Origin: Carettochelys insculpta
Taxonomy: Eukaryota > Chordata > Testudines > Carettochelyidae
Direction of reading: 5' to 3'
Length of the DNA: 64,000 nt
Assembly (NCBI RefSeq): GCF_033958435.1
Contig: NC_134138.1
Location: 269,243,798-269,307,797, forward strand
Positions 35,291 through 46,194 of the stretch are shown here, piece after piece (position 1 is the first letter of the stretch; every line of letters starts with the position of its first letter). Under the pieces are notes generated by a model, which saw only the letters and a list, made by a program, of their open reading frames with translations, ran no database searches and was not told where the DNA came from. Both the position numbers and the translations under genes were made by a program.

Positions 35291-37091
35291 GTGCAGAGTT
35301 CAGTAGAAATGCTAGTGGTGATATTTAATCTTCAGTGTACCACTGAAATGCAGTTTCATTGAGAAGGAGAAGAGATTAAATATGAAGGTTTAATGGTCTG
35401 TCAAAAAAGAGAGAGAGACAACCTTGATATATACACACACTCTTTCTGAAGGCAAAGTTTAATTATAACAGCTTCTTCCTTTTTACCTGTACAGATGTCC
35501 CTCCAGCCTCCACGTAATTAATGTACAAAGTATCACAAAGGAAAACCAGATTTCTCCTGCATTGTAAGCGACACTGATTTCTTCAGCTTTTAAATGCAAG
35601 GCATGGTAAATAATTCCAGTATTTATTTCAGTGGGACTCTCCGCAGTCCCCAGCAAGAATTTCCTTTCTTGTAGTGTACAAAGCTAGAACACAAGAGCAT
35701 CACAACACAAAAATCTTGTTGGAATGCTCAGTTTGCCAAACAGCTGTCAAAGGTGACACATGGCCACACTTGTTATGGCTCTGTACTGCAGCTGCACATT
35801 ATGGACAGTCGGTGAGCCCAGCAAGGGACTGGACAGTCAGGGAAACACTATTGCAAGTAACGAGAGGTAGGCTCATAACAGAATGTTTGCAGTTGAAAGA
35901 CAGAAAGATGCCAGCACACAAGTATATGAGCTCATAAACTTTCAGGTTTGGGATCTGACCCAGGTTCCCCTTATTGACATTGATGGGAGCCCATTACATG
36001 TAGTATCTAATCCCCTTCATCTCAAATTGTACTGCCCTTCATTGGTGATAGAAACTTTTCAAACGCTCACATTATTTTACAATGACAGATGTCAAAGAAA
36101 CAATCTGCCACTGACTACACAATATAAAATATGAGATTCACATTACCAGGTAAATCATCCTGCTGCCTGGTCGCTGGGCTGCAAAGTGAAAGTGTTTGGG
36201 CTGGTCTCATGTTGATGACTCAGCTGAGAAAAAAGCAGCCCTCCTTTCTGTTATGTATTCTTCAGGTGCTTTAAGCTCAATGTGCAAGGCTGTCGTAATA
36301 ACTCGGGGGATCTCCAGTGCTTAGAAGTATGAACTTCTAACACGTGCATCAAAACAGGTGACTCCTCTAACTGCTGGAATAGTGTATTAATGTCCACTGT
36401 ACACCACCTGCTCAAAGCAGACACAATGCATGCTGAACAATAGATTACATGGCCAAAGTAGCTTCTTTATTTATTTGTTTTAATATTAGCCAAAGATCGC
36501 TGTAATTTGCCTCATCAGAACACAGCCTGTTCTCATTGCTCTCAAGTAACGTCAAGTACAAAATATAGATTGCTCTTCTGAAAATATTTATGCACAAGAA
36601 TAACTTTATGCATACACATATCTTTGCTGAGTCTGATCCATTTCCCACTAAAGTCTGTAGGCGTCTTTCAAATGACATTAATGAGAGCTACATTGTTCCC
36701 ACCGTGCGTAAACTTATACATTGTGTGTAAGTATCTGCAGTAGCAGATCCTCAGTTTTTAATAACAGGAGAGATTCAAAAACAAACTCAAAAATTCTGTC
36801 CTAAAACAAACTCCTCCATAACGATGGACTTAAACACGCCTATTTGAGGTATCCATCAGAGGTGTGATTGCAGCTCAGGCAAACATACTCAAACAGTAGC
36901 TTTAATCTAGCTAGAGTTCTTCACACAGTGGTGAAGCTGAGAACTCATGTGCTTCAGTGTTGGCTCTATAAGCCTGCCTGTTCCCCCTGGGTATCAACCA
37001 TGTGCCCCACAGTTCACAAAGCTTGCACTGCCACATCTTCACTGCTACTCCTTCTGGTAGCTAAATTAAACCTAGCTCTGGTATGTTGACC
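35291..37091. other. No feature seen
   Basis: AT-rich anonymous sequence of 1.8 kb, the longest stretch here without a recognisable repeat in this part. No gene seen. Confidence 0.4.
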
Positions 37092-37685
37092 CACATAAGG
37101 ACATAAAAATGGCCATTGCTGAGTCAGACCAAAGGTCCATCTAGCCCAGCATCCCATCTGCTGACAGTGGCCAGTGCCAGGTGCCCTGGGGGGGTGGACC
37201 AAAGACAACAATCAAGCAATTTGTCTCCTGCCATCCATCTCCAGCCTCTGACAATCAGAGGCCAGGGGCACCATTACTACCCTTGGCTAATAGCCTTTTA
37301 TTGACCTAACCTCCATGAATGTATCCAGCTCCTCTTTGAACTCTCTTATAGTCCTAGCCTTTACTGCCTTCTCTGGCAAGGAGTTCCACAGGTTGACTGT
37401 GCACTGTGTGAAAAAGAACTTTCTTTTATTAGTTTTAAACCTACTACCCAGTAATTTCATTTGGTGTCCTCTAGTTCTTATATTATGGGAACAAGTAATA
37501 ACGTTATTTTGTATTCACCCTCTCCACAGCACTCATGATTTTATATAAGTCTCTCTTTTCACCCCTCAGTCTCCTCTTTTCTAAACTGAAAAGTCCCAGT
37601 CTCTTTAACCTATCCTCATACAGGACCCATTCCAAACCCCAGTCTTTTTAGTTGTCCTTTTCTGAACCTTTTCTAAACCCATGCT
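37092..37685 (-). mobile_element. CR1 LINE, 3' 590 bp
   Basis: The longest CR1 copy in the window, on the minus strand. From right to left it codes the C-terminus of the reverse transcriptase (the GLFSLEK-like block and the SLPxEVVxS-like block appear as antisense CTCTTTTCTAAACTGAAAAG and TGGCAAGGAGTTCCACAGGT), then the 3' untranslated region, ending with the antisense of TTTTTATGTCCTTATGT. Frame disruptions are many; it is 5' truncated. Confidence 0.9.
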
Positions 37686-37690
37686 GCAGG

Positions 37691-37800
37691 AGGATGACCA
37701 GACATTCCGACATTATAGGGCCTGTCCTGATATTATGAGCTTTGTCTTATATATGCAAATGTCCACCTCCTCCCACCCCAGAAAAAATAAATCCCTATCC
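37691..37800. mobile_element. Half of a short inverted-repeat element
   Basis: GGATGACCAGACATTCCGAC, ATAGGGCCTGTCCTGATATT and TTGTCTTATATATGC match one arm of a common reptile MITE that begins GGTGACCAGA. The string CTGTCTGGTCACC at 39235-39248 could be its other terminus, displaced by the insertions between. Confidence 0.4.
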
Positions 37801-37802
37801 CA

Positions 37803-38499
37803 GGCTAGGTCTACACTAGCCACGGAAGATCGAATACTTAGGTTCAATCTTCTGGCGCACTGTTTAGCGCATTCACAAAATGGCGCATTCTGGGCTCAAT
37901 ATTGACCCTGGAACTCCTTATAAGCTGCAAGGATTAAGGAATGTTGGTGAGAGAAGCACTCCCATCAACATTCTGCAGTGAGGACAGGGACCAATGTCGA
38001 CGGCTGCAAAATAGATTTTAGGTACACAATTAGGCAGTGTCTACACGGGCACAAATCTTCGAAATAGCCGTATGCTGAAGATTACCAATGAGGCGGTGAA
38101 TTGAATATTCAACCTCAATTAGCATTAGGACGCTTCCAGCCATGAAGCTTTGAAAGCGCCACTTTCAAAAGTGCGTGGCTTGGTGCGGCTACACGGGGGT
38201 CCTTTTCGAAAGGACCCCACCCCTTTCGAAATCCCCTTATTCTGATCAGTGACGGGATAAGGGGATTTTGAAAGGTGCAGGGTCCTTTCGAAAAGGACAC
38301 TTGTGTAGTTGCACCAAGCCACGTGCTTTCGAAAGCGGTGTTTTTGAAAAGTTGCAGCTGGAAGCGTCCTAATGCTAATGAGGCACAGAATATTCAATAG
38401 CATGGCTATTTCAAAGATTTGTGCCCATGTAGACACACTCTTAGTGTACCTAAAATTGCACAGTGACCCTCGATATTCCCAGTAAGTGTAGATACAGCC
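37803..38499. mobile_element. Harbinger-type MITE, host of a nested MITE
   Basis: Left end GGCTAGGTCTACACTAGCC and right end AGTGTAGATACAGCC are inverted repeats. Inner parts also pair: TTTTAGGTACAC near 38017 against GTGTACCTAAAA near 38446. The span contains the 408-bp element 38033-38440, so the original was about 285 bp. No clear target duplication survives. Confidence 0.7.
38033..38440. mobile_element. Palindromic Harbinger MITE, 408 bp, nested
   Basis: Ends GGCAGTGTCTACACGGGCAC and GTGCCCATGTAGACACACTC are inverted repeats, with TTA on both sides (38030-38032 and 38441-38443). The arms pair over CTTTCGAAAGC-, GGTCCTTTTCGAAAGGAC- and CCCCTTAT-type strings around a centre near 38237. It is inserted in the MITE 37803-38499. 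Confidence 0.85.
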
Positions 38500-39215
38500 A
38501 CAGTCTCATATCAAACCTTGCCAACATCTCAGCCACAGTTGGCTTGCATATCCACAAGGAAAAAACTAAGATCTTGAAAATCAACATCAGTAGCACAGAG
38601 CCAGTCATACTTGGCCACAAGGCACTGGAAGAAGTTGAGGTCTTCCCATATCTGGGCAGCATCCCCAATAAAGAGGGGGCACCAATGCTGATGTGAGAGC
38701 GAGGACTGGGAAAGTAAAAACAGCCTTTCTTCTCATGAAAAACGTCTGGAATTGTGAGCAGATCAGCACTCAGACTAAGATCAGGTTATGCAACTCCCAT
38801 GTCAAATCAGTCCTACTGTATGGAGCAGACACTTGGAGAACACCACAGAGGACTGTCAAAAAAATCCAGATGTTTATCAACAACTGCCTCTGTAAAATCC
38901 TCCAGATCCACGGGCCATACACCATCAACAACCAAGACCTGTAGCACCTGACTCACCAACTTCCTACCGAAAAATAAATCAGGAAGAGAAGATGGCGATG
39001 GATTGTACTTACCCTCAGAAAAACAACCACCAGCATTGCAAGGCAAGCCTTAAGTTGGAACCCACAAGGAAATAAAGAAAAGAGGGCACCCAGGAAACAC
39101 CTGAAGGCAAACACTAAACAGATTTGCCAGATTTGAGAGTAAAAGATCACCCAGGACAAGGGACGTTGGTGAATGGTCATCGATGGCTATGCTCCAAGGT
39201 GTAGGAGTGGAAGAG
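38500..39215 (+). pseudogene. Non-LTR retrotransposon RT C-terminal fragment
   Basis: Two plus-strand frames together cover the C-terminal part of a LINE reverse transcriptase: VGLHIHKEKTKILKIN (the region after the catalytic centre) and FPYLGSIPNKEG in the first, then a stretch with VKSVLLYGADTWR and the KKIQMFINNCL block in the second. The frame shifts at a G run near 38680. A tail KITQDKGRW follows near 39140. This pattern fits RTE-like or related elements whose proteins contain a LLYGxETWR motif; the clade is not certain. The N-terminal nuclease and RT palm are absent. A shorter copy of the same 3' end lies at 7860-7995. Confidence 0.75.
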
Positions 39216-39624
39216 GTTTACTAGTCTTACTTTTGGCTGTCTGGTCACCCCAAAGTTGCAGTGACACCTCCAACTGTAGGATACATGTGCTTCCTGGTTT
39301 GTGACTCTCACACAGCTGCATTCTGCTAGTCTCGGAAAACCACAGAGCCAAGTAAAGATACACAAAGAGAAACTGACCTAGGGAGGTTCAATTAACGATG
39401 CTCAGTGAGGTGCAAAAAGGAAACCCAGAGCATGGAGAGCAATAAGAGATTTATTTGGATTTCAAGTTTAGTAGTCTATCAGTCTGTTATTAATGGAGAG
39501 CGGACTGAGAAATAAATATTCAGTGTATATTTTCTTTGAATGGTTTGAGCAAAAGAATTGAATAAACTAGTCAGATGATGTATTTGCCCTGATGTAGATG
39601 ATGGGAGAATAATGTTTTACAGAT
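39216..39624. other. No feature seen
   Basis: Anonymous sequence leading to the Harbinger insertion. Confidence 0.35.
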
Positions 39625-39627
39625 ATT
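39625..39627 (+). repeat. Harbinger target duplication ATT, left
   Basis: ATT before the left terminus, repeated at 43486-43488. Confidence 0.8.
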
Positions 39628-40053
39628 AGCCGCGTCTACACGTGCACGCTACTTCGAAGTAGCGGCACTAACTTCGAAATAGCGCCCGTCGTGTCTACAC
39701 ACGTCAGGCGCTATTTCGAAGTTAACTTCGACGTTAGGCGGCGAGACGTCGAAGTCGCTAACCTCATGAAGGGATCGGAATAGCGCCCTACTTCGACGTT
39801 CAACGTTGAAGTAGGGCACGTGTAGACAATCCGCGTCCCGCAACGTCGAAATTGCCGGGTCCTCCATGGCGGCCATCAGCTGGGGGGTTGAGAGACGCTC
39901 TCTCCAGCCCCTCAGCTCAATGGTGGCCGCGTGGAGTGGCCCCTTAAAGGTCCCCTCCCCCTCCCTTCCTGTGCAGGAAGCTGAGGGAACGTGCAGGCTG
40001 CAGCCTGCACACGCGGCCAGACTGCACCACCCTCAGCCCCCCACACAGCTGTG

Positions 40054-41087
40054 ATGGCTGGCCGGCAGCCCCCCCAGCACCCCTAGGGGACCCCCCCCAA
40101 GGGGAGCCAGGGCAGCCAGGCTGGCAAGCAGCAGCGGGGCCCCTCCTGGACGGAGGCCGAGCTGCGGGACCTGCTGGGGCTCTGGAGCGTGGAGGAGGTG
40201 CTCCAGGTAATGGGGAGCAAGAGGCGGAACGCAGATGCGTTCACTCGGCTGGCTGACGGCCTGGCTGCCCGGGGTCACCCTGCCCGCACTCCTGACCATG
40301 TCAGGAGTAAGGTCAAGGAGCTGCGGCAGGGTTACTCCCGGGCCCGGGATGTGGCCAGCCGATCTGGAGCCGCCCCCGTCACTTGCCCCTTTTACAGGGA
40401 GCTCAGGGACATCCTGGGCCCCCGGCACACCTCCTCCCCTCCGGCCACCCTTGACACCTCGGCTGACGAGCCCCAGCAGGCCCTGCAGACGGAGTCCGCC
40501 CCGGAGGCAAGCCCCGCACCCCGGGGGCCCCCCCCGGAGGCCACCCCCGGGACATCGCGGCAGGAGGAGGAGGAGGAGGAGGAGGAGGAGGGGGGCTCCT
40601 CCTCCGCAGAATCCGGGCTGCAGATCCTCCTTCTGCCATCCCGGAGCAGCAGCAGGGCCTCCGCCCCCCCGGGGATCTCCAGACCGTGGGAGCGGACCGA
40701 CAGGTAGGTACCCCCCTCTGGTGGACACCCCTGTGTCCTGCACCTGCACCATCAGAAGGACCGGAAGAGAGCACCGGCGAGGCATCAGTCGTCCCGGAGA
40801 GCCCTCCGGGACCATCACTCCAGGCCAGCCCCTCGGCCGAGGACCGTCCGGCCCCACGGCGGGCTAGACGGCGGACCCCACGCCACCAACAGCCGACGGC
40901 GACGGACCCCCAGCTGCTGGCCATCCACCGTCGGTGGACTACCTGGCCCCCCATGCCACGCCGGCCGCCACATCGCCCGCCCTGCCTGCTCCTGCAGCCC
41001 CACCACCAGCTGCTCCGCCCGTCGCCGTCCCACCCCGCCACCCACTGGCGAGGGCCGGAGTGCCGAGGGACCCCTGGAGCCACCTGA
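40054..41087 (+). CDS. Harbinger Myb/SANT-like DNA-binding protein
   Basis: This is the accessory protein of vertebrate Harbinger elements, which binds the subterminal repeats and carries the transposase to them. The start at 40054 (ATGGCTGGCCGG) is in a frame that stops after ten codons; a one-base change in the C run at 40069-40075 would join it to the long frame, so this looks like a homopolymer frameshift or an assembly error. The SANT/trihelix domain begins PSWTEAELRDLLGLW (about 40147) and continues through SKRRNADAF and RSKVKELRQGY to FYRELRDILG (about 40412). A proline-rich, then glutamate-rich (EEEEEEEEEG) tail follows. CAG|GTAGGT near 40704 is a plausible donor and CACCATCAG (40754) a plausible acceptor; after it a frame with STGEASVVPESPPG and an arginine-rich PRRARRRTPRHQQ patch continues. 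The exact join is not resolved. Confidence 0.75.
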
Positions 41088-41420
41088 CACTCGCCGGCCA
41101 CCGTACCTTCTGGTCCAGCCCGCCCCCACCCAGCCACGGACCAGGCTGCGACCGTGGCGGGGATCCCGGCCGCCAACGCCCAGTGCCGAGCTATAGGGGC
41201 GAGGGGCCCGGGACGTGTCCCCCTCCTTGTATATAGTTGGACTCTGTTCTTTTCTGCCCCCAGTTTGCCCTGTCCCCCCCATGTAAATAGTTCTCCCCTT
41301 TATCCTCCCTGGCTTTCTTTTGATTATTGAGGACTGTTGTTTCTTTGTATTGTTTTATTTTTGTACATATTGCTTTTGTTCAACATGTTTGTACATAGTT
41401 TTTGGTTTTTGGTTCAAATA

Positions 41421-41426
41421 TTTATT
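41421..41426 (-). promoter_or_regulatory. Possible poly(A) signal of the transposase
   Basis: TTTATT on the plus strand is AATAAA on the minus strand, about 180 bp beyond the transposase stop codon, in the AT-rich spacer. Inferred from position only. Confidence 0.4.
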
Positions 41427-41604
41427 TACAGTTACAAAAAAAAGGTTTGGAAAGAAAAAAAAAAGTTTAAGTTCAGCCACAAGTGCGTGCTGTCATTTGT
41501 CCAGGACAAGTGGGAGGGGGGTGCGGTGGGGTGCTCCATGGTGTAGGCGTTGGGGCAGGAGTGTGGTGGAGGAAGGGGCGGGCAGTAGGGGGCCTGGGCA
41601 GAGT

Positions 41605-43065
41605 TCACCCCGCGGCTTCTTCATCAAAGTGGGCCCGCAGGGCCTCCCGGACCCGGGTCCCCTCGGGGTCCACCTGCCGACTGGGGGCAGCAGGTGGCTG
41701 GACGTCTGCCCTGCCGGCCTCCGCAGCCCAGCCCTGGAAAAAGGTGTCCCCCTTGCTCTCTACCAAATTGTGCAGGGCGCAGCAGGCACCCACAATCTGG
41801 GGGATGTTGTTGGGGCCTGCATCCAGGAGGGTCAGGAGACATCTCCAGCGTCCCTTCAGGCGGCCAAATGAGCGCTCCACCACCTGGCGCGCATGGTTCA
41901 GGCACTGGTTGAAGCGCTCCTGGCTAGCAGAGAGATGGCCCGTGTAGGGGTGCATGAGCCACGGCCGGAGGGGGTAGGCCGCATCTGCGATGACGCAGAA
42001 GGGCATGGTGGTGTCCCCCAGAGGGATCTCCCGCTGGGGGATGTAGGTCCCCGCCTCCAGCCGGCGGCACAGGCCCGAGTTCCGGAAAACCCGGGCGTCA
42101 TGGGTGCTGCCAGGCCAGCCCACATAAATGTCCTGGAAACGTCCCCGGCTGTCCACCAAGGCCTGGAGGACCACAGAATGGTAGCCCTTGCGATTCAGGT
42201 ATCGTCCTCCACTGTGATGCGGGGCGCGGATGGGGATGTGAGTCCCATCCAGAGCCCCGAAGCAGTTGGGGAAGCCCAGGGTGGCAAAGGCTGCGATGGC
42301 GGCATCTGGGTCCCCCAGCCTCACGAGCCTGTGCAGGAGCATGGCGTTGATGGCACGCACGACCTGCAGAGAAAGCACATGGGACAGCACCACTGAGGGG
42401 TGAGCAGGGTGTGCGTGGCCCTGCCCTGCCCTGCCCTGCCCTGCCCTGGCCCCCCTGCCCTGCCCTGCCCTCCCCTGCCCTGCCCTGCCCTGGCCCCCCT
42501 GCCCTGGCCCCCCTGCCCTGCCCTGCCCTCCCCTGCCCTGCCCTGCCCTCCCCTGCCCTGGCCTCCCCTGCCCTGCCCTGGCCTCCCCCCGTGGGTTCGC
42601 TTACCTCCATGAACACAGCCCCGACGGTGGCCTTGCCGACACCAAACTGCTGGCCCACGGATCGGTAGCTGTCTGGAGTGGCCAGCTTCCAGACAGTGAT
42701 GCCGACCCGTTTCTGCACTGTGAGGGCACGCCGCTTGGCGGTGTCCTGGTGCCTGAGTGCAGGGGTGAGCCACTGGCACAGCTCCAGAAATGTCTGCCGG
42801 CTCATCCTGAAGTTCCTGAGCCAGCGGTCGTCGTCCCACTCCCCAGGCACTAGCCGCTCCCACCAGTCGGTGCTGGTGGGGTAGCTCCACAGCCGCCGGC
42901 GTGTGAGGCGGGGGGGTGGGGGGGCGGGGTGCTGCAGGGGTAGGGATTGAGCCCTGCTGCCCTGGGGGCATCTCCTCCTCTGGGGCAAGGAGGTGCTCAG
43001 CTGCCTCCTGCATGGCATGGAGCAGGGCAAGCCCTGCTCCTGCCGGGAGGGCTGGGTGGACCTCT

Positions 43066-43119
<54 letters not shown>

Positions 43120-43127
43120 GGGTCCAT
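41605..43127 (-). CDS. Harbinger DDE transposase, two exons
   Basis: This is the HARBI1-type transposase that cuts and inserts the element. Exon 2 (42363 to 41605) is one open frame to a TGA stop and holds the catalytic parts: GALDGTHIPIRAP (first Asp), DIYVGWPGSTHDARVF, CVIADAAYPL (second Asp region) and VVERSFGRLKGRW (Glu). Exon 1 carries DDDRWLRNFRMSRQTF and SVGQQFGVGKATVGAV, and ends ATGGAG|GTAAGC at 42605; the acceptor TTTCTCTGCAG|GTC is at 42364, and the join keeps the frame. The start ATG at 43125-43127 opens MDP followed by 17 glutamines, but this frame shifts against the catalytic frame in the G/C run at 42907-42928. If that break is a sequencing artefact the gene could be intact. 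An alternative start is the Met at 43030 in the catalytic frame. Confidence 0.88.
42364..42604 (-). other. Transposase intron
   Basis: A 241-bp intron with GT-AG borders on the minus strand: donor GTAAGC at 42604, acceptor CTGCAG ending at 42364. Removing it joins the two transposase exons in phase 0. Three quarters of it is a CCCTG minisatellite. Confidence 0.8.
42413..42592 (+). repeat. CCCTG-type minisatellite within the intron
   Basis: CCCTG pentamers with interspersed CCCTGGCCCC and CCCTCCC variants fill about 180 bp. Higher-order units of roughly 50-60 bp are visible. It lies wholly inside the transposase intron. Confidence 0.95.
43068..43118 (-). repeat. Pure (CAG)17 coding repeat
   Basis: Seventeen uninterrupted CTG triplets on the plus strand, read as CAG (glutamine) directly after MDP at the N-terminus of the transposase frame. 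Confidence 0.95.
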
Positions 43128-43485
43128 GACTGCGGCGCCCGGGGTCTGTGTGCCTATGGCTCCTCAGACCGCGTGCTGTGCAGGCTGAGTGTGTCTGGGA
43201 GGGGCCCTTTAAGGGAGCGGCTAGCTGTTGCCCCAGAAGCGCTAGTCCGCCCGGTGACCCTGTCTGCAGCTGTGCCTGGCATCCCTATTTCGATGTGTGC
43301 TACTTGGGCGTGTAGACGTTCCCTCGCTGCGCCTATTTCGATGTTGGGCTGCGCAACGTCGAAGTTGAACATCGACGTTGCCGGCCCTGGAGGACGTGTA
43401 GACGCTATTCATCGAAATAGGCTATTTCGATGTCGCTACTTCGAAATTAGCTACTTCGATGTAGCGTGCACATGTAGACGTATCC

Positions 43486-43488
43486 ATT
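43486..43488 (+). repeat. Harbinger target duplication ATT, right
   Basis: ATT after the right terminus, matching 39625-39627. Confidence 0.8.
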
Positions 43489-44559
43489 GTTTACCAAATT
43501 ATTTGAAAAATATAAAAGTGAATAAATCATTCAATTAATGCTATTCAGCCAGCTCCACTTATTAGCAGGAGGTGCAGTGAGCACTGAGGCTCTGTGAGGT
43601 TAACTACCTGCCATAGATACAATGGGCCAGATCCCCAGCTGATTCAAATCGTGATTTCACTGACTTCAGTGGAGCACTGTCAATGTACACCAACCAAGTG
43701 TCCAGCTCAGAATTTATAAACATGTCTTACAGACAGGAATCAGGAGAGTAAAAAAGCCATAATGGGAGGAGGCAGAAGGTTTGGCCTTGGGTTTGGAGTA
43801 GCTGAGAAGAGAGGATGAGGAGACCATAATAAAGAAGGTAGCCATTGCATGGCATGTAGGCAAAGGGGTGGCCACTGTGTAGAGGCTCAGTGTGTGTCAC
43901 ACTGGTAGCTTCAAAAACACACACACGCTATCCATGGCATGTGACTCGTCAGAGCCATCCCAGTCACACCTCAGGACATACTCTCATTGCTGTCTTCTAG
44001 AAAAAGTATACCCTTAACCCCATACTGATCTTACCCTTGCTTTGATAGGCCTACATTGCGGGCTGAATACTCAAACGGAATAGCACTTTTCTCCAGCAAT
44101 AGTCCCGCTGAAGTCAGTGAGGGGTAAGTTAATTCTCAACAGGAGACACGGTTTTGGAATGTAGCACTTTGTAACTCCAGCAGAAAAGGCAAGAAAGCAT
44201 AAAAAGCTGACAAAGCAAGATAAGTAGACGACATAAATGAAATATGTGGTGGTGTAGGAGGCTGTGCCCTAAAGATATTTTTATTGTCACTTGTCTGGAA
44301 AGACTAACATAACTCACTACCTCATCACGGTGCTGCCACTTATCAGGAATAACCCCCACACATGCCGATAAAAACGTCACAGCATCTGCACCATCACATA
44401 TGACCTGTGCAATGGACAAGGAAATAAAGAGTTGAAGATTCTTAATATAGGTGAGGTTCCCATATCCAGATCTTGAATATCTAGTTGAACTATGATTTAA
44501 TAATAATTTTTCATCTCATGTGCTATCTCACATGCCTCAGTTCCTGCCCTGTCTGCCTT
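43489..44559. other. No gene seen; decayed 85-bp palindrome
   Basis: GGGCCAGATCCCCAGCTGAT at 43624 is one arm of the 85-bp palindromic MITE, the other arm decayed. Otherwise anonymous. Confidence 0.4.
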
Positions 44560-44660
44560 AGAGAGATGTGGTGGGTGAGGTAATTACTTTTATTGGGCCA
44601 ACATCTCTTGGTGAGAATGACAGCTCTTGAGTTCTTCTTCAGGCCTTGTTCTGTATTAGG
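44560..44660. mobile_element. Fragment of a common reptile repeat
   Basis: GGTGAGGTAATTACTTTTAT then TGGGCCAACATCTCTTGGTG and GAGTTCTTCTTCAGGCC follow a repeat frequent in turtle genomes, possibly a PLE-related tail because of the fold-back-like layout. The class is uncertain. Confidence 0.45.
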
Positions 44661-46194
44661 TACTTAAATGAAGCTGGTCACTGAGGTGAATCCTGGCTCC
44701 CAGAAATCTGCCGGCGTTTGTCCTTAAGTCAGTGTCACCAGGGTTTCCCCCTCATAGTCCAGAAGGATATGATTACACTGAGGGGCAAAGGTCCCATTTT
44801 GTCGGTGGGAGCACGATCAAATCCGAAACACACACTGGATATGTCCTGAGCAGAAGGCATGCAGAGACACTGTGTCCCCAACCACTCTTGCTTGTGCAGT
44901 ACGTAGGGCCCCTCACTCCTCCTTGCAGTTTAAGCTCCCTCTGGCCCAGCCTCCCAGGGCAGTGATGAGAATACAGAACCACCATTTGAATTCTTATCGA
45001 GCTCTCCTTCAGTCAGGCACCCCTGGCCCAGCCCAAGCATCAGCTGACAGTGGTTTGCGAGCATCCACCTTTCTGGGTTCCTTGTGGAGAAGAAGGGTGA
45101 TTTTTCTCTCACTGCACGCAGGAAGCCAGTTTGAAAAACAAAATCAAGCCCCTCCTCCACTGAACAGGCTGCTGCTATGACATGCCACACAAATGGCAGC
45201 CCTGAAGGCCACAGGTAGGGTCATCCTTAGAACTTAAGGGTCCCTCCACACCCCTCCACATGTGACTTGTTCCCAGCCCCTGCTCAGGGTCCTCCCATGC
45301 TCTCCCTGTCCCCTCCTTGTGGGACCTTACCTGGGAGAGTCCAGCAGGGATGGGGTTAAATGCCTGCCTAGCTGCTGCGGAAGCTGCCACTTGGCTCTGC
45401 AGCTTGGTGGGAGACAGAGCAGCTCAAGCCCCCAGCCAATGGGGAGTCCATCTCAGGCAGCCTCTGAGGCCAGGAGGAACCAACCAGCAGTGAAGGCAGC
45501 CAGGTGTAGTTTTCAAAGTAATTAACCACAGGCTTGAAGTCAGGCATGTGCGTAAGTGCTGTGCTGAAGACACACAGGCTGCTGACCTCGGTCTTAGCTT
45601 CTGTGCCAGTTAGTCTTGAACAGAGCCTCTCTCCAGAGTGGCAGTCATGCAGTGTCTTACCTAACCTTTTGACCAGCTCAGCACATCATAAATTGCTGGT
45701 TGATGGAGATTAATGCTTTGTCTAGGGCAATAAAATGAAAACGACCGCATCAAGTTTGAATAGAAGTTAATGGACATAAAAGTTAGAATTGGAACCCATC
45801 ACCTGAGTCAGGAATCGCTTTCCCTCTCCAGACCTTCACATAATTTACTGCCTGACTCTGAGCAGGGGTAGTCGTGTTCTGGGGAAGCACACTCAATTAG
45901 CTCAGTGCCACGGACAAAAACAAAAATGAAAATGAAAATGGAAATGAAAAAAATACTGGTATTAGTAGCAAGTGGAACCTTGTGTGCGTGACAGGAATCT
46001 GATAAGGAGATGGGATGTAGCCGAACAATGCCAGTTTGATCGCTCTGGGGAGTGATGTTCTCTCTAAACAGACAAGGTTCAACAACAGTGCAAGCTTCCC
46101 TGGCTATCCATTCTGCTCAGTGGGTGACATGGTAGCTCCATCATTCCTTGGCCTCTAGTTATCTTGGGCCACTATCACAACAGTAACGGAATGT
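44661..46194. other. No feature seen
   Basis: Anonymous sequence. Frames up to about 100 codons have no recognisable domain. Confidence 0.4.

Larger units (their letters stand above)
39628..43485. mobile_element. PIF/Harbinger transposon, 3,858 bp, both genes
   Basis: The ends AGCCGCGTCTACACGTGCAC and GTGCACATGTAGACGTATCC are inverted repeats. ATT stands on both sides (39625-39627 and 43486-43488), the 3-bp duplication typical of Harbinger. Subterminal regions at both ends are full of TTCGAAG and CGTCGAAG strings. Inside are the two genes expected of an autonomous Harbinger: a Myb/SANT-like DNA-binding protein (plus strand) and a DDE transposase with one intron (minus strand), convergent. 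The AT-rich middle (41310-41470) separates their 3' ends. Each gene has one apparent frame break, so whether it is active is open. Confidence 0.93.

Noticed and set aside
40033..41282. Long minus-strand open frames opposite the Myb-like gene
   Set aside because: High GC content keeps the antisense strand open. The plus frame has the SANT domain and the minus frames show only glycine/arginine-rich text.
41624..42396. Plus-strand open frames opposite transposase exon 2
   Set aside because: Antisense of a conserved DDE domain in GC-rich DNA; no motif of their own.
42400..42612. CRISPR-like spaced repeats
   Set aside because: The repeats are a short CCCTG minisatellite with no unique spacers, in a vertebrate transposon intron.
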